NCBI GenBank assembly: GCA_900766135.1
Contig: CAAFUF010000023.1
Coordinates: 186,001 to 250,000, forward strand
Direction: 5' to 3'
Origin: Paenibacillaceae bacterium
Lineage (GTDB): Bacteria > Bacillota > Bacilli > Paenibacillales > Paenibacillaceae
Length of the DNA: 64,000 bases
The position numbers and the translations under genes are program-made. Numbering within the stretch: the first letter of the stretch is position 1; each line of letters opens with the position of its first letter. Below the pieces are notes generated by a model. The model did no database searches. It saw nothing but the letters and a program-made list of their open reading frames with translations, and was not told the origin of the DNA. Shown here one piece after another: positions 57,248-64,000 of the stretch.

Positions 57248-58405
57248 ATGGAACTCGCGAAAGATCAAACGGATCGCAAACGCAAAAAAATGATTTTGAC
57301 CGCCTTTATGGCATTGCTGGGAGGTTTGCTGTTTTTCACGTTTTTCAGCAACACGCTGCAATCCATGACCTTGCCGAAGGTCCGTACGAACCTGACGGTG
57401 GCCGGCGGGCTAACCTATCGGCTGACGGGAAGCGGGATTTTGAAGCCGGCGAAGCAAGCGGAGCTGGCGAACCCGGCAGGCTGGAAGGTCCGGAAGGTGC
57501 TCGTGAAGAAGGGCACCGCGGTTAAAGAGGGCCAGAAGCTTGTGTTATACGATAGCGCTGCCGCCGAGAGGGAGTTGGAAGACGAGCTTGCGCAGTTCAA
57601 GAAACAACGGATCGCGCTGGAAACGATACAGGATCAGTTCATTGAGGCCACGGTTGGCGGCGACGAGACCGGACTCCGGGAGGCCAAGCGCGAGCTGGAA
57701 ACGCGCAAGCTCGACCTCCAGGTGCAGGAGCGGAAAATCGAGGGGTTGCGAGAGCAACTAAACCTCCAGCGGGAGCTCGTGGCCCCGTTTGATGGAGTGG
57801 TCGCGGAGGTGAATGCGGTGGCAGGATTGGCTTCCGCCTCCCTCCCGGACGTGGTGGTTTCGAGCGGCAGCGCGGGCTACCGCGTAGACATCACCGGAGA
57901 CGCCGGGGTGATCGATCGCCTTGGGATCGCAGCCGGCCAAGCGGTGGGGGTCGAGGTTGCCGCCACCGCCGAACGTCCGGCGCACCGGCTGGAGGGGATG
58001 GTCGAGGAAATCGCCGATGCGGACTCGCGGCTCACAGGTTCGCCGGAAGACGGTACCGGACCGGCCGCGGTGCCGCAAAGACGACTGCGCATCCAAGTAG
58101 CTGCTCCCGACCTGAAAGGAGGTGAGCAGGTTTCGGTCCGGCTGGAGCAGACCTCGTCCGAGCAGGGATGGGTTGTTCCGAACGAAGCGATTCATCGCGA
58201 TGGCGATATGCGCTTTATTTTCAAGGTGGAGGAGCAGCGCGGGGCGTTGGGCAACGTATTCGTAGCCCGGAAGGTGCCGATCGAGACGATGGGAGCAAAT
58301 GAAGAAGAAACGATGATTTCGGCGGACCTTCTCTACGAAGGAGAGCGAATCATTCTGGAGAGCAGCGAACCTTTGCAGGACGGCAACCGGGTTCGCTTGC
58401 AATAG
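57248..58405 (+). CDS. HlyD-like membrane-fusion/adaptor protein
   Basis: This 385-residue protein has an N-terminal membrane segment (about 16-35), a split biotinyl-lipoyl-like domain (WKVRKVLVKKGTAVKEGQKLVLYDS and APFDGVVAEVNAV) flanking a coiled coil (about 105-165, rich in Glu/Arg/Leu/Gln), and a beta-barrel part. This is the layout of HlyD/MacA-type adaptors. In Gram-positive bacteria these usually pair with MacB-type exporters, but here the gene sits between importer permeases and a binding protein. AAGGAG precedes the ATG, 18 bp after the permease gene. Confidence 0.88.
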   Translation: MELAKDQTDRKRKKMILTAFMALLGGLLFFTFFSNTLQSMTLPKVRTNLTVAGGLTYRLTGSGILKPAKQAELANPAGWKVRKVLVKKGTAVKEGQKLVLYDSAAAERELEDELAQFKKQRIALETIQDQFIEATVGGDETGLREAKRELETRKLDLQVQERKIEGLREQLNLQRELVAPFDGVVAEVNAVAGLASASLPDVVVSSGSAGYRVDITGDAGVIDRLGIAAGQAVGVEVAATAERPAHRLEGMVEEIADADSRLTGSPEDGTGPAAVPQRRLRIQVAAPDLKGGEQVSVRLEQTSSEQGWVVPNEAIHRDGDMRFIFKVEEQRGALGNVFVARKVPIETMGANEEETMISADLLYEGERIILESSEPLQDGNRVRLQ

Positions 58406-58445
58406 AAGATAGGCGAGAGAGATGAAACATAGGAGGGAATGACCC

Positions 58446-59765
58446 ATGAAGAAACGGATGGGGACGACGGTGATCGTGGCCTTGGCGGTTTCAATCGCTT
58501 TGGCTGCATGCAGCAGGGAGACGGAAAACGCCGGGAAGAAACCGGCCATTGAAGGGGGCAAAACCGTTCTCACCTTATCGGTTGAGGAGGCAACCCCGTT
58601 CTACGCGGCGCTGGAACGGAAGTTCGAGGCCGAATACCCGGACATCGACCTGACCATTCAGGCATACAAGCAAGCCGGAGAGGAATGGAAGGCCGGCGAA
58701 ATCGAGGAATACCGCAAATCGGTCAACACCGCGCTGCTCTCGGGGCAGGGGCCGGACGTCATCGAAATGAGCAGCCTGCCGATCGGCGATTACGTTGCCA
58801 AGGGCCTGCTTCGGAACATGGACGAGCTGCTAAAAGGAGATTCGTCCATCAAGAAGGCGGAGCTCCAACAAAATATCCTGGACGCCACGAGGGAAAAAGG
58901 AGGCTTATATGCGATACCGGGCGGCTATTCCCTAAGGGCGTTCATCGGCGACGGCGAAGCTTTGAAAGGGGCGGACATCCAGGAGAAAACCTGGACCTGG
59001 CAGGATTTTGCCGAAATGGCGAAGACGTTGACGCAGGGGAAAGATAAGACCTTTGCGATGGCGGAGTACCCGCCGGATATGCTGATGCAGGAAATGACGG
59101 TGGATAACTATAAGACCTATGTCGATCCGAAGGCGAAGCAAGCCAAGTTCGATTCCCCGGAGTTCGTAGCGTTATTGCATCAGGTGAAGCAAATGTACGA
59201 CGACGGCGTGATGACCGAGGAATCGGCGGGGCCGGGGAAGCAGCTGTTTTATTCCGCCGTGCTGCGTGATCCGGCGGACGTCATTAACGTGCCTCATCAG
59301 TATTTCGAACATCCGATCTTCCTGCAGAAGCCGCATAACCCGGATCAATCCGGCACGATGCGAATCATTCCTGCCACCTTGTTCGGGATCCGGGCAAAGT
59401 CGGCGGTTCCGGACGACGCCTGGAAGCTGATCCGCTTCCTCCTGTCGGAGGAGGCGCAGAAGATGCCGGAGCGCAGCGGTTTCTCGCTGCTTTCCTCGGT
59501 CAACGATCAAAGGCTGGACGAGATGCGGCAGCAGATCGCGGACGGCAGCTACAAACTGCCCGATGGAACTCCGGTCAAGGCGGAGGACGAGGAATTCGAA
59601 CGTTTCCGTCAGATGCTGGATGCGGTGGACCATTATTCGCCGCTTGAAGCTAAGGTGATCTCCATCGTCGGCGAGGAATCGCTCGCCTTCTTCAGCGGGC
59701 AGAAATCCGCAGAGGAAGCCGCGAAGCTGATGCAAAACCGGGTGACGACTTTTTTGAATGAATAG
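58446..59765 (+). CDS. ABC extracellular solute-binding lipoprotein (family 1)
   Basis: This 439-residue protein has a lipoprotein signal ending LAACSRE with Cys22. It is a family 1 (MalE-like) binding protein: KFEAEYPDIDLTIQAYK and RKSVNTALLSGQGPDVIEMSSLPIGDYVAKGLLRNMDELL near the N-terminus, and LFGIRAKSAVPDDAWKLIRFLLSEEAQ towards the C-terminus. It would capture a sugar or oligosaccharide for the two permeases. AGGAGGGA precedes the ATG. It ends the operon before a clear terminator. Confidence 0.93.
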   Translation: MKKRMGTTVIVALAVSIALAACSRETENAGKKPAIEGGKTVLTLSVEEATPFYAALERKFEAEYPDIDLTIQAYKQAGEEWKAGEIEEYRKSVNTALLSGQGPDVIEMSSLPIGDYVAKGLLRNMDELLKGDSSIKKAELQQNILDATREKGGLYAIPGGYSLRAFIGDGEALKGADIQEKTWTWQDFAEMAKTLTQGKDKTFAMAEYPPDMLMQEMTVDNYKTYVDPKAKQAKFDSPEFVALLHQVKQMYDDGVMTEESAGPGKQLFYSAVLRDPADVINVPHQYFEHPIFLQKPHNPDQSGTMRIIPATLFGIRAKSAVPDDAWKLIRFLLSEEAQKMPERSGFSLLSSVNDQRLDEMRQQIADGSYKLPDGTPVKAEDEEFERFRQMLDAVDHYSPLEAKVISIVGEESLAFFSGQKSAEEAAKLMQNRVTTFLNE

Positions 59766-59804
59766 AATTAAGCAAGTTGACCGTTGAACCTGAATTCCGG
59801 AAGG

Positions 59805-59840
59805 TCCTGCCTCGTTCTGAGGCAGGATTTTTTATTTTAT
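59805..59840 (+). terminator. Rho-independent terminator
   Basis: TCCTGCCTC pairs with GAGGCAGGA and is followed by a T-rich tail. Confidence 0.9.
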
Positions 59841-59889
59841 ATTAGGTGATGCCTATTGCTTGAAGATATACAATAGTGTATTATGCACA

Positions 59890-59921
59890 GTATAAGACAT
59901 AATGTACGACATACAGTATAC
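59890..59921. promoter_or_regulatory. Candidate PadR operator
   Basis: An A/T-rich imperfect palindrome GTATA…GTAC…TATAC (32 bp) with an inner ATGT-ACG-ACAT lies about 30-60 bp before the PadR start. PadR proteins bind ATGT…ACAT sites, so autorepression is likely. Confidence 0.5.
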
Positions 59922-59952
59922 GACAAATAGGATGAGACAACGAGGTGACGGG

Positions 59953-60309
59953 ATGAACGCCTTACTGAATTCCTTGATCACGGAGCTCCGCCGCGGCACG
60001 TTGACCTTGGCGGTGCTAAGCCAGTTGCGGACGCCGCAATACGGGTATTCGCTGGTTCAACGGCTGGAGCGGTCCGGGATCGCCATTGACCAAAGCACGT
60101 TATACCCGCTGTTGCGCCGTCTGGAGAAGCAGGAGCTCGTGACGAGCAGCTGGGACACGTCGGAGAGCCGGCCGCGCCGTTATTACGTGCTGAGCGCGTT
60201 TGGCTTGGAGATTTTCGAGCAATTGAAGCTGGAGTGGGAGAAGACCTCCCAGGAGCTGTACACGTTGTTAAAGGGGGAGAAGGATGATGATTCCGTCGGA
60301 TCTGATTGA
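59953..60309 (+). CDS. PadR-family transcriptional regulator
   Basis: This 118-residue protein starts MNALLNSLITELRRGTLTLAVLSQLRTPQYGYSLVQRLERSGIAIDQSTLYPLLRRLEKQELV, the PadR winged helix, followed by RPRRYYVLSAFG and a short helix. The ATG at 59953 has GAGGTGA upstream. Its overlap of 26 bp with the next gene matches the common PadR-HAAS/DUF1700 pair, where the membrane protein is controlled by PadR. Confidence 0.95.
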   Translation: MNALLNSLITELRRGTLTLAVLSQLRTPQYGYSLVQRLERSGIAIDQSTLYPLLRRLEKQELVTSSWDTSESRPRRYYVLSAFGLEIFEQLKLEWEKTSQELYTLLKGEKDDDSVGSD

Positions 60310-61315
60310 GCTTTATGTATACGAGGTCACTCGCCGGTTACCGGAACGAAGCCGGGAGGACATCGCGCTGGAGCTGCGCTCCACGATCGAGGATATGCTG
60401 CCGGAGGATTATGGCGAAACCGAAGTGAAGGAAGCGTTGGCCAAATTAGGCGACCCGGCCATGCTGGCCGCGCAGTACCGGGATCAGCCGGCCTATCTGA
60501 TCGGGCCCCGCTTCTATGACGCCTATATTCAAGTCATGAAAATGGTTGTCCCGATCGCGGTTGTCATTGCGCTCCTGTCGTTGATCGCCAACCAAATCAT
60601 TACGTATTCCGGCGAAGAAGCACCGATCCATGCCGCGACGAACCTGCTTAGCAAAGCCATCGAGGCGGTGCTTGGCACAGGCATTCAGGTCGCCTTTTGG
60701 ATTACCTTGGTTTTTGTCATTCTGGAACGGACGGGAACCGGCAAGGAACTGCCGCTGAACGGCAAATTCAGGGCTTGGACGCCGGATGATTTGAAGGATG
60801 CCCGCTACGTCCCCAAGGAGAAAATGATCAAGAAAAGCGAGGTTTTTCTCAGCTTGATGTGGACGGCGATCTGGGGGTGCGTTTATTTTAATGCGGATCG
60901 GTTGATTGGCGTGTATGAGAACGGCCGATTCGGGATTGAAATGACCACTCCGGTCTTTAATCAGGAGGTACTGGTTTCGTATTGGCCGTTTATCGTGCTG
61001 ATTCTCGCGCTGGATGTTGCTCTGGCGATCTACAAATGGGCCGTTTCCCAATGGACCGTGCCGATCGCGTTCCTGAACGTGGCCAACCACGTCCTTTCGC
61101 TGGTGGTATTCGGCGCTATGATCGGCAATGCAGAGCTGTTTTCCCCAGGTTTCGCTGCGAAAATGGAGGACATTTTCGGGCCGACTCTATTGGGAGAGAC
61201 CGGCTTCAGCTCGGAATGGATCATGTGGTTGGCGTTGTTCGCCTATATGCTAGCCGCAGTCCTCGACAGCTACCAAGGGTTCCGCAAAGCCAGCATTTCC
61301 AAACCGGCGAAATAA
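60284..61315 (+). CDS. HAAS-type membrane protein paired with PadR
   Basis: This 343-residue protein has an N-terminal HAAS domain of about 75 residues (LIELYVYEVTRRLPERSREDIALELRSTIEDMLPE and EVKEALAKLGDPAMLAAQYRD). About six membrane segments follow. HAAS proteins are usually signal partners encoded next to PadR regulators. Two ATGs are adjacent (60284 and 60287); the second has better spacing from GGGGGAG. Its role, perhaps membrane-stress sensing, is not established. Confidence 0.88.
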   Translation: MMIPSDLIELYVYEVTRRLPERSREDIALELRSTIEDMLPEDYGETEVKEALAKLGDPAMLAAQYRDQPAYLIGPRFYDAYIQVMKMVVPIAVVIALLSLIANQIITYSGEEAPIHAATNLLSKAIEAVLGTGIQVAFWITLVFVILERTGTGKELPLNGKFRAWTPDDLKDARYVPKEKMIKKSEVFLSLMWTAIWGCVYFNADRLIGVYENGRFGIEMTTPVFNQEVLVSYWPFIVLILALDVALAIYKWAVSQWTVPIAFLNVANHVLSLVVFGAMIGNAELFSPGFAAKMEDIFGPTLLGETGFSSEWIMWLALFAYMLAAVLDSYQGFRKASISKPAK

Positions 61316-61328
61316 CGCCGTCAGCAAA

Positions 61329-61362
61329 CATCCCCACTCTCTTGGCGAAGAGGGTGGGGATG
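61329..61362. terminator. Strong hairpin between convergent genes
   Basis: CATCCCCACTCTCTT pairs with AAGAGGGTGGGGATG (one G-T wobble) with a 4-base loop. The T-tract after it is poor, but the position between convergent stops supports a bidirectional terminator. Confidence 0.7.
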
Positions 61363-61381
61363 ATCGTTTAAGAGCTTTGCT

Positions 61382-62749
61382 TTAGGCAGTCGTTTTTCGG
61401 GACCGGTAAAGCAGCAAGCTCAGAAGGATGGCGAAATACACGAACAAAGCGGCAAATGTGTACAGGTACATCACCGGCTGATTTTGCAGGTACCCGACGA
61501 TCGGGATGTTCAAAATCAGCAACAATGGGAAGCCGAACATGATCGCGGTTGCGCTGCCCATAACCAGATTATCCGTCGTATTCGACTGAAATTTCGGATC
61601 GACGGCTTTGACGAGTGCAAGCCCGGTGGAAATCGTTCCGGTCAGCATGCCGTAAAAACCGAGGATGTTCGGCAATTTATCCTCCGGCAGCACGCGCGGC
61701 ACCAGCCACATCATAAACAGGATGGTTACCAGTCCGCCCAACGTCGTCAAGAGCAGCACCGGCGTCAAGTATTGCTTGAGCGAATAAATCGAGATCGCGG
61801 CGATGGAGGCGGCGATCATGTAATCGAAGGAGAACCCCGATATCCGCTGCAGCAGGTAATTGTTCGGCGAATGCTCCAACTGGAAGCCCGCTTGCTTCCA
61901 ACGGTTGAGAATCCACCGGAACAACATCGCATACAGGCTGCCGATCAAGAAATGGAAGCCGATCAGCAATTGGGCCAGCGTTTCGCCGTATGTCCCGAGC
62001 GGCGTCAGTACCGTTTCGAGCCCGCGTATCGTCAAGTAGGTGACGAGGTAAATGAAGCCGATGAGCGCGATTTGGTAGGTCAGCTTGTCGATCGCATCGC
62101 TGAGCGGAATTTCGCCTTCCTCCGATTTTTCCGTAACCTCCGTCCGTGCTTTACGGGACCCGGATGCGGCCTGCTTGAACTTGGGATGGCGGATCAGGAA
62201 ATTCATCAGAATGATCCCCGGAATCACGGCCCAGATAAAACCGAACCCGGCGATCGTCAGGCCGAGGTTTCCGCCGCCTTCCAGTCCCAAAGCCTCCCAG
62301 CGGCTGCCGATCGAATAGGCTTGTCCCGGACCTTGTCCGTAGCCCAGAGGAAGCAGCAATCCGATGCCCGGAAACATGCCGGGATAGAAGAACTCCGTCA
62401 GCAGCAGGAAAAGCCCGAACCCCATCAGCCCTTGAATGAGGTACGTCGATACGATCAACATGCCGGATTTCATCACGGCCGGGCTGTTCGAGACTTCCCG
62501 TTCTTTGAGGGAGAGGGCGATGAACCCGATCGCCATCAGGTGATAGACGAGTTGTCCCAGGCGGTCGATATCGAATCGGAGCCAGCCGAGCAGCTCCGGA
62601 CCGACGAGCAATCCGAGGATGCCGGCGACCATGGAAGTGGGGATGATAATTTTGCGCAGCAGCGGAATGCGCGCCTTCAGGATCGCCGACACGACCATCA
62701 GCAGAGAGAGGAGCGTAAAGTCAATTACGAAGGACCATGAATTATCCAA
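61382..62749 (-). CDS. Sodium/glutamate symporter-like (GltS family) protein
   Basis: This 455-residue protein has about eleven membrane segments. GltS-like features are FTLLSLLMVVSAILKARIPLLRKIIIPTSMVAGILGLLVGPELLGW at the start and LPLGYGQGPGQAYSIGSRWE in the middle, a Gly-rich re-entrant loop. The match to true GltS is partial, so the substrate may differ from glutamate. The TTG at 62749 has AGGAGG at 8 bp. It is 12 bp downstream of the acyltransferase gene, so the two are probably co-transcribed. Confidence 0.75.
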   Translation of the reverse strand: MDNSWSFVIDFTLLSLLMVVSAILKARIPLLRKIIIPTSMVAGILGLLVGPELLGWLRFDIDRLGQLVYHLMAIGFIALSLKEREVSNSPAVMKSGMLIVSTYLIQGLMGFGLFLLLTEFFYPGMFPGIGLLLPLGYGQGPGQAYSIGSRWEALGLEGGGNLGLTIAGFGFIWAVIPGIILMNFLIRHPKFKQAASGSRKARTEVTEKSEEGEIPLSDAIDKLTYQIALIGFIYLVTYLTIRGLETVLTPLGTYGETLAQLLIGFHFLIGSLYAMLFRWILNRWKQAGFQLEHSPNNYLLQRISGFSFDYMIAASIAAISIYSLKQYLTPVLLLTTLGGLVTILFMMWLVPRVLPEDKLPNILGFYGMLTGTISTGLALVKAVDPKFQSNTTDNLVMGSATAIMFGFPLLLILNIPIVGYLQNQPVMYLYTFAALFVYFAILLSLLLYRSRKTTA

Positions 62750-62761
62750 AGGGTGAACCTC

Positions 62762-63973
62762 CTAGTTGTGCCGGGGGGCACGCTGTTCCATCGCGGTGAT
62801 GAATTTGAGCCATTTGTAGGCCGAGGTTCGCGGTTGGTAAAACAGGAACCGATACAATTTGTCCCCGGCATAAAATTCGAATTTGTGGTGTAGCTGCACG
62901 TTCAGGCCTTCCAACTGAGCAAACGGGAAGGAATAGGTCGGCCCGGTCTCTCCCTGAAAAGAAAGAGAAGCTTCCTGACCGGCGTCCCATCGCAGCTGTC
63001 CCGTTCCCAGCGATTGAAAGGGCTGCTCCCCTTCCGAAACATACATATGTACGGGATCGCGCATGACGGATTCCCAGGAGGCCAGCTGCTCCGGTTCTTG
63101 TACCGCTTGGTCCAGCCGTTCCAACTGCCATCGGTTCCAGTCCCGCGTGGTGGAGAAACGCAGGGGATGGGTGAACGGAGCGAATTTGCCTTGCGGCGTA
63201 TAGCGAACGGTGTAGCCGCAGGCCGTGCAGCCGAACAGGTCTTGCTCGGAGCGGAGGCGGCCCGGCACCTCGCAGTGCGGGCAAATAAACAACAGGCGCT
63301 CCAGATAGTGAGCCGGGGCTTTGCCGTAGTAAGAGGCTCCGGTACGGGATTGCCATTCCGCATCGTCATGCGCCAACGCTTCCGTCAGCAGATCATGAAT
63401 CGCCTCCGGCGAATGGTTCGCGAACGCGCCGGCCTCCCATTTTTTCACGAAGGATAAACGAAGGGGACCCCTGCGGTGGCTCTCCGCCCAACGGGGAAAC
63501 GACAGGTGGCCGCCGGAAATGGCCGCGATGACCACCGGAAGATCCAGCATTTTCACCAGCTTGGCCGTAGAGTAAATCAGCGGTTCGGTCGTCCCGTCCC
63601 AGTTCCGGTTGCCTTCCGGGAACAAGCCGATGACCCTTCCGTGCTGCTTGGCCCTCAGCATGCCGCGGATCGTTCGCGTGTCGTTTTTATATTTCGTTTT
63701 AGGGATCGCCCCGGTGTAATTCAGCAGCTTGGCGAGCAACGGGTTGCGGAACAAAGAGGCTCCGGCAACGAAGCTGATGGGTTCATCCACGTAGCAGTTG
63801 ATATACAGCGGGTCCCAGTTGGTGACATGGTTCGCCAAGATGAGATAAGGCGGCTTGAGGCCCACCGTATCATTCCGCTCGACTTTGATCCGGGAACGGC
63901 TCCGGATGAGCGCGTGCGCCACGGACAACACCACCCGCTGCACGAGTTTTCCCGGCTTCTTCTCTATACTCAT
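62762..63973 (-). CDS. 1-acylglycerol-3-phosphate acyltransferase-like protein with zinc ribbon
   Basis: This protein of about 403 residues has an N-terminal PlsC domain with PYLILANHVTNWDPLYI (the HxxxxD catalytic motif) and GLFPEGNRNWDGTTE (FPEG). After about residue 230 there is a Cys-rich zinc ribbon (CPHCEVPGRL…LFGCTACGY) and a further domain of about 130 residues of unknown role. The fusion to a ribbon is less usual. The ATG at 63973 is chosen over a TTG at 63988 because the TTG lacks a ribosome site. It would acylate lysophosphatidic acid or a related lipid at the inner membrane face. Confidence 0.83.
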   Translation of the reverse strand: MSIEKKPGKLVQRVVLSVAHALIRSRSRIKVERNDTVGLKPPYLILANHVTNWDPLYINCYVDEPISFVAGASLFRNPLLAKLLNYTGAIPKTKYKNDTRTIRGMLRAKQHGRVIGLFPEGNRNWDGTTEPLIYSTAKLVKMLDLPVVIAAISGGHLSFPRWAESHRRGPLRLSFVKKWEAGAFANHSPEAIHDLLTEALAHDDAEWQSRTGASYYGKAPAHYLERLLFICPHCEVPGRLRSEQDLFGCTACGYTVRYTPQGKFAPFTHPLRFSTTRDWNRWQLERLDQAVQEPEQLASWESVMRDPVHMYVSEGEQPFQSLGTGQLRWDAGQEASLSFQGETGPTYSFPFAQLEGLNVQLHHKFEFYAGDKLYRFLFYQPRTSAYKWLKFITAMEQRAPRHN

Positions 63974-64000
63974 TGGTTCACTTCCCAAGGGGTCATTTTC

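Overview
The window reads as chromosomal DNA of a Gram-positive, low-mid GC Firmicute, most likely Paenibacillaceae (Paenibacillus-like). Supporting this are AGGAGG-type ribosome sites, frequent TTG and GTG starts, a T-box in front of serS, a TreR-type trehalose PTS operon, VanY/VanZ-type wall genes, a SigY-like ECF sigma/ABC operon, many small two-component and MarR/HxlR/PadR/GntR modules, and a base composition that looks like the mid-50s percent GC. No rRNA, tRNA, prophage, insertion sequence, CRISPR-Cas or plasmid functions were seen. This is ordinary accessory-rich chromosome, and the novelty lies mainly in its intergenic DNA and in a few gene clusters.

Layout. 1-1.26 kb: truncated sialate O-acetylesterase. 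1.4-7.4 kb: small membrane protein, a two-component system with an ABC exporter (YcbLMN-like), divergent VanY and VanZ homologues, and an HxlR regulator. 7.5-10 kb: luciferase-like (LLM) oxidoreductase behind a possible 12-residue leader peptide, an FMN reductase and a 58-residue protein. 10.1-16.9 kb: two-component system divergent from an operon of VTC-type polyphosphate polymerase, DUF4956 membrane protein and a beta-helix carbohydrate-binding lipoprotein. 17-21 kb: treP-treA-treR. 21-30 kb: MATE pump, NAD-epimerase, glycerate kinase, second LLM oxidoreductase, flavin reductase, ArsR regulator and a YtrA-type GntR/ABC operon. 30-38 kb: MarR-MFS-dehydrogenase operon, guanylate-kinase-like protein, NlpC/P60 hydrolase, T-box/serS and pcp. 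38-46 kb: ECF sigma/ABC operon, PEP-mutase-family protein, Ada, and aguA-aguB. 46-53 kb: EamA exporter, class V aminotransferase, DsrE, DUF421, lipoprotein, aldo/keto reductase with MFS, HxlR. 53-60 kb: VanRS-like two-component system, two sugar-type ABC permeases, an HlyD-like adaptor and a binding lipoprotein. 60-64 kb: PadR/HAAS pair, GltS-like transporter and a PlsC-type acyltransferase.

How it fits together. Several regulators can be tied to targets by shared DNA sites. A box TTAAGGTT-N2-TTAAAGGT lies exactly 8 bp before the -10 of both the 10-12 kb two-component operon and the VTC operon, so that kinase probably controls the polyphosphate/surface cluster. A TTAAG-rich box lies 23-24 bp before the -10 of both vanY and the sugar-permease operon. 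TreR, YtrA-type GntR, MarR, HxlR and PadR genes each have palindromes in or next to their promoters.

Most unusual signal. Four intergenic elements of about 185 bp (12.54-12.72, 12.78-12.97, 37.93-38.11 and 43.60-43.79 kb) share one geometry despite partly different sequences. Each has two direct copies of a 20-25 bp repeat about 50 bp apart, then about 60-65 bp on, two inverted copies again 50 bp apart. A fifth element (25.12-25.31 kb) carries four palindromes spaced exactly 52 bp. These look like a family of structured non-coding or protein-binding elements and are the best candidate here for something undescribed.
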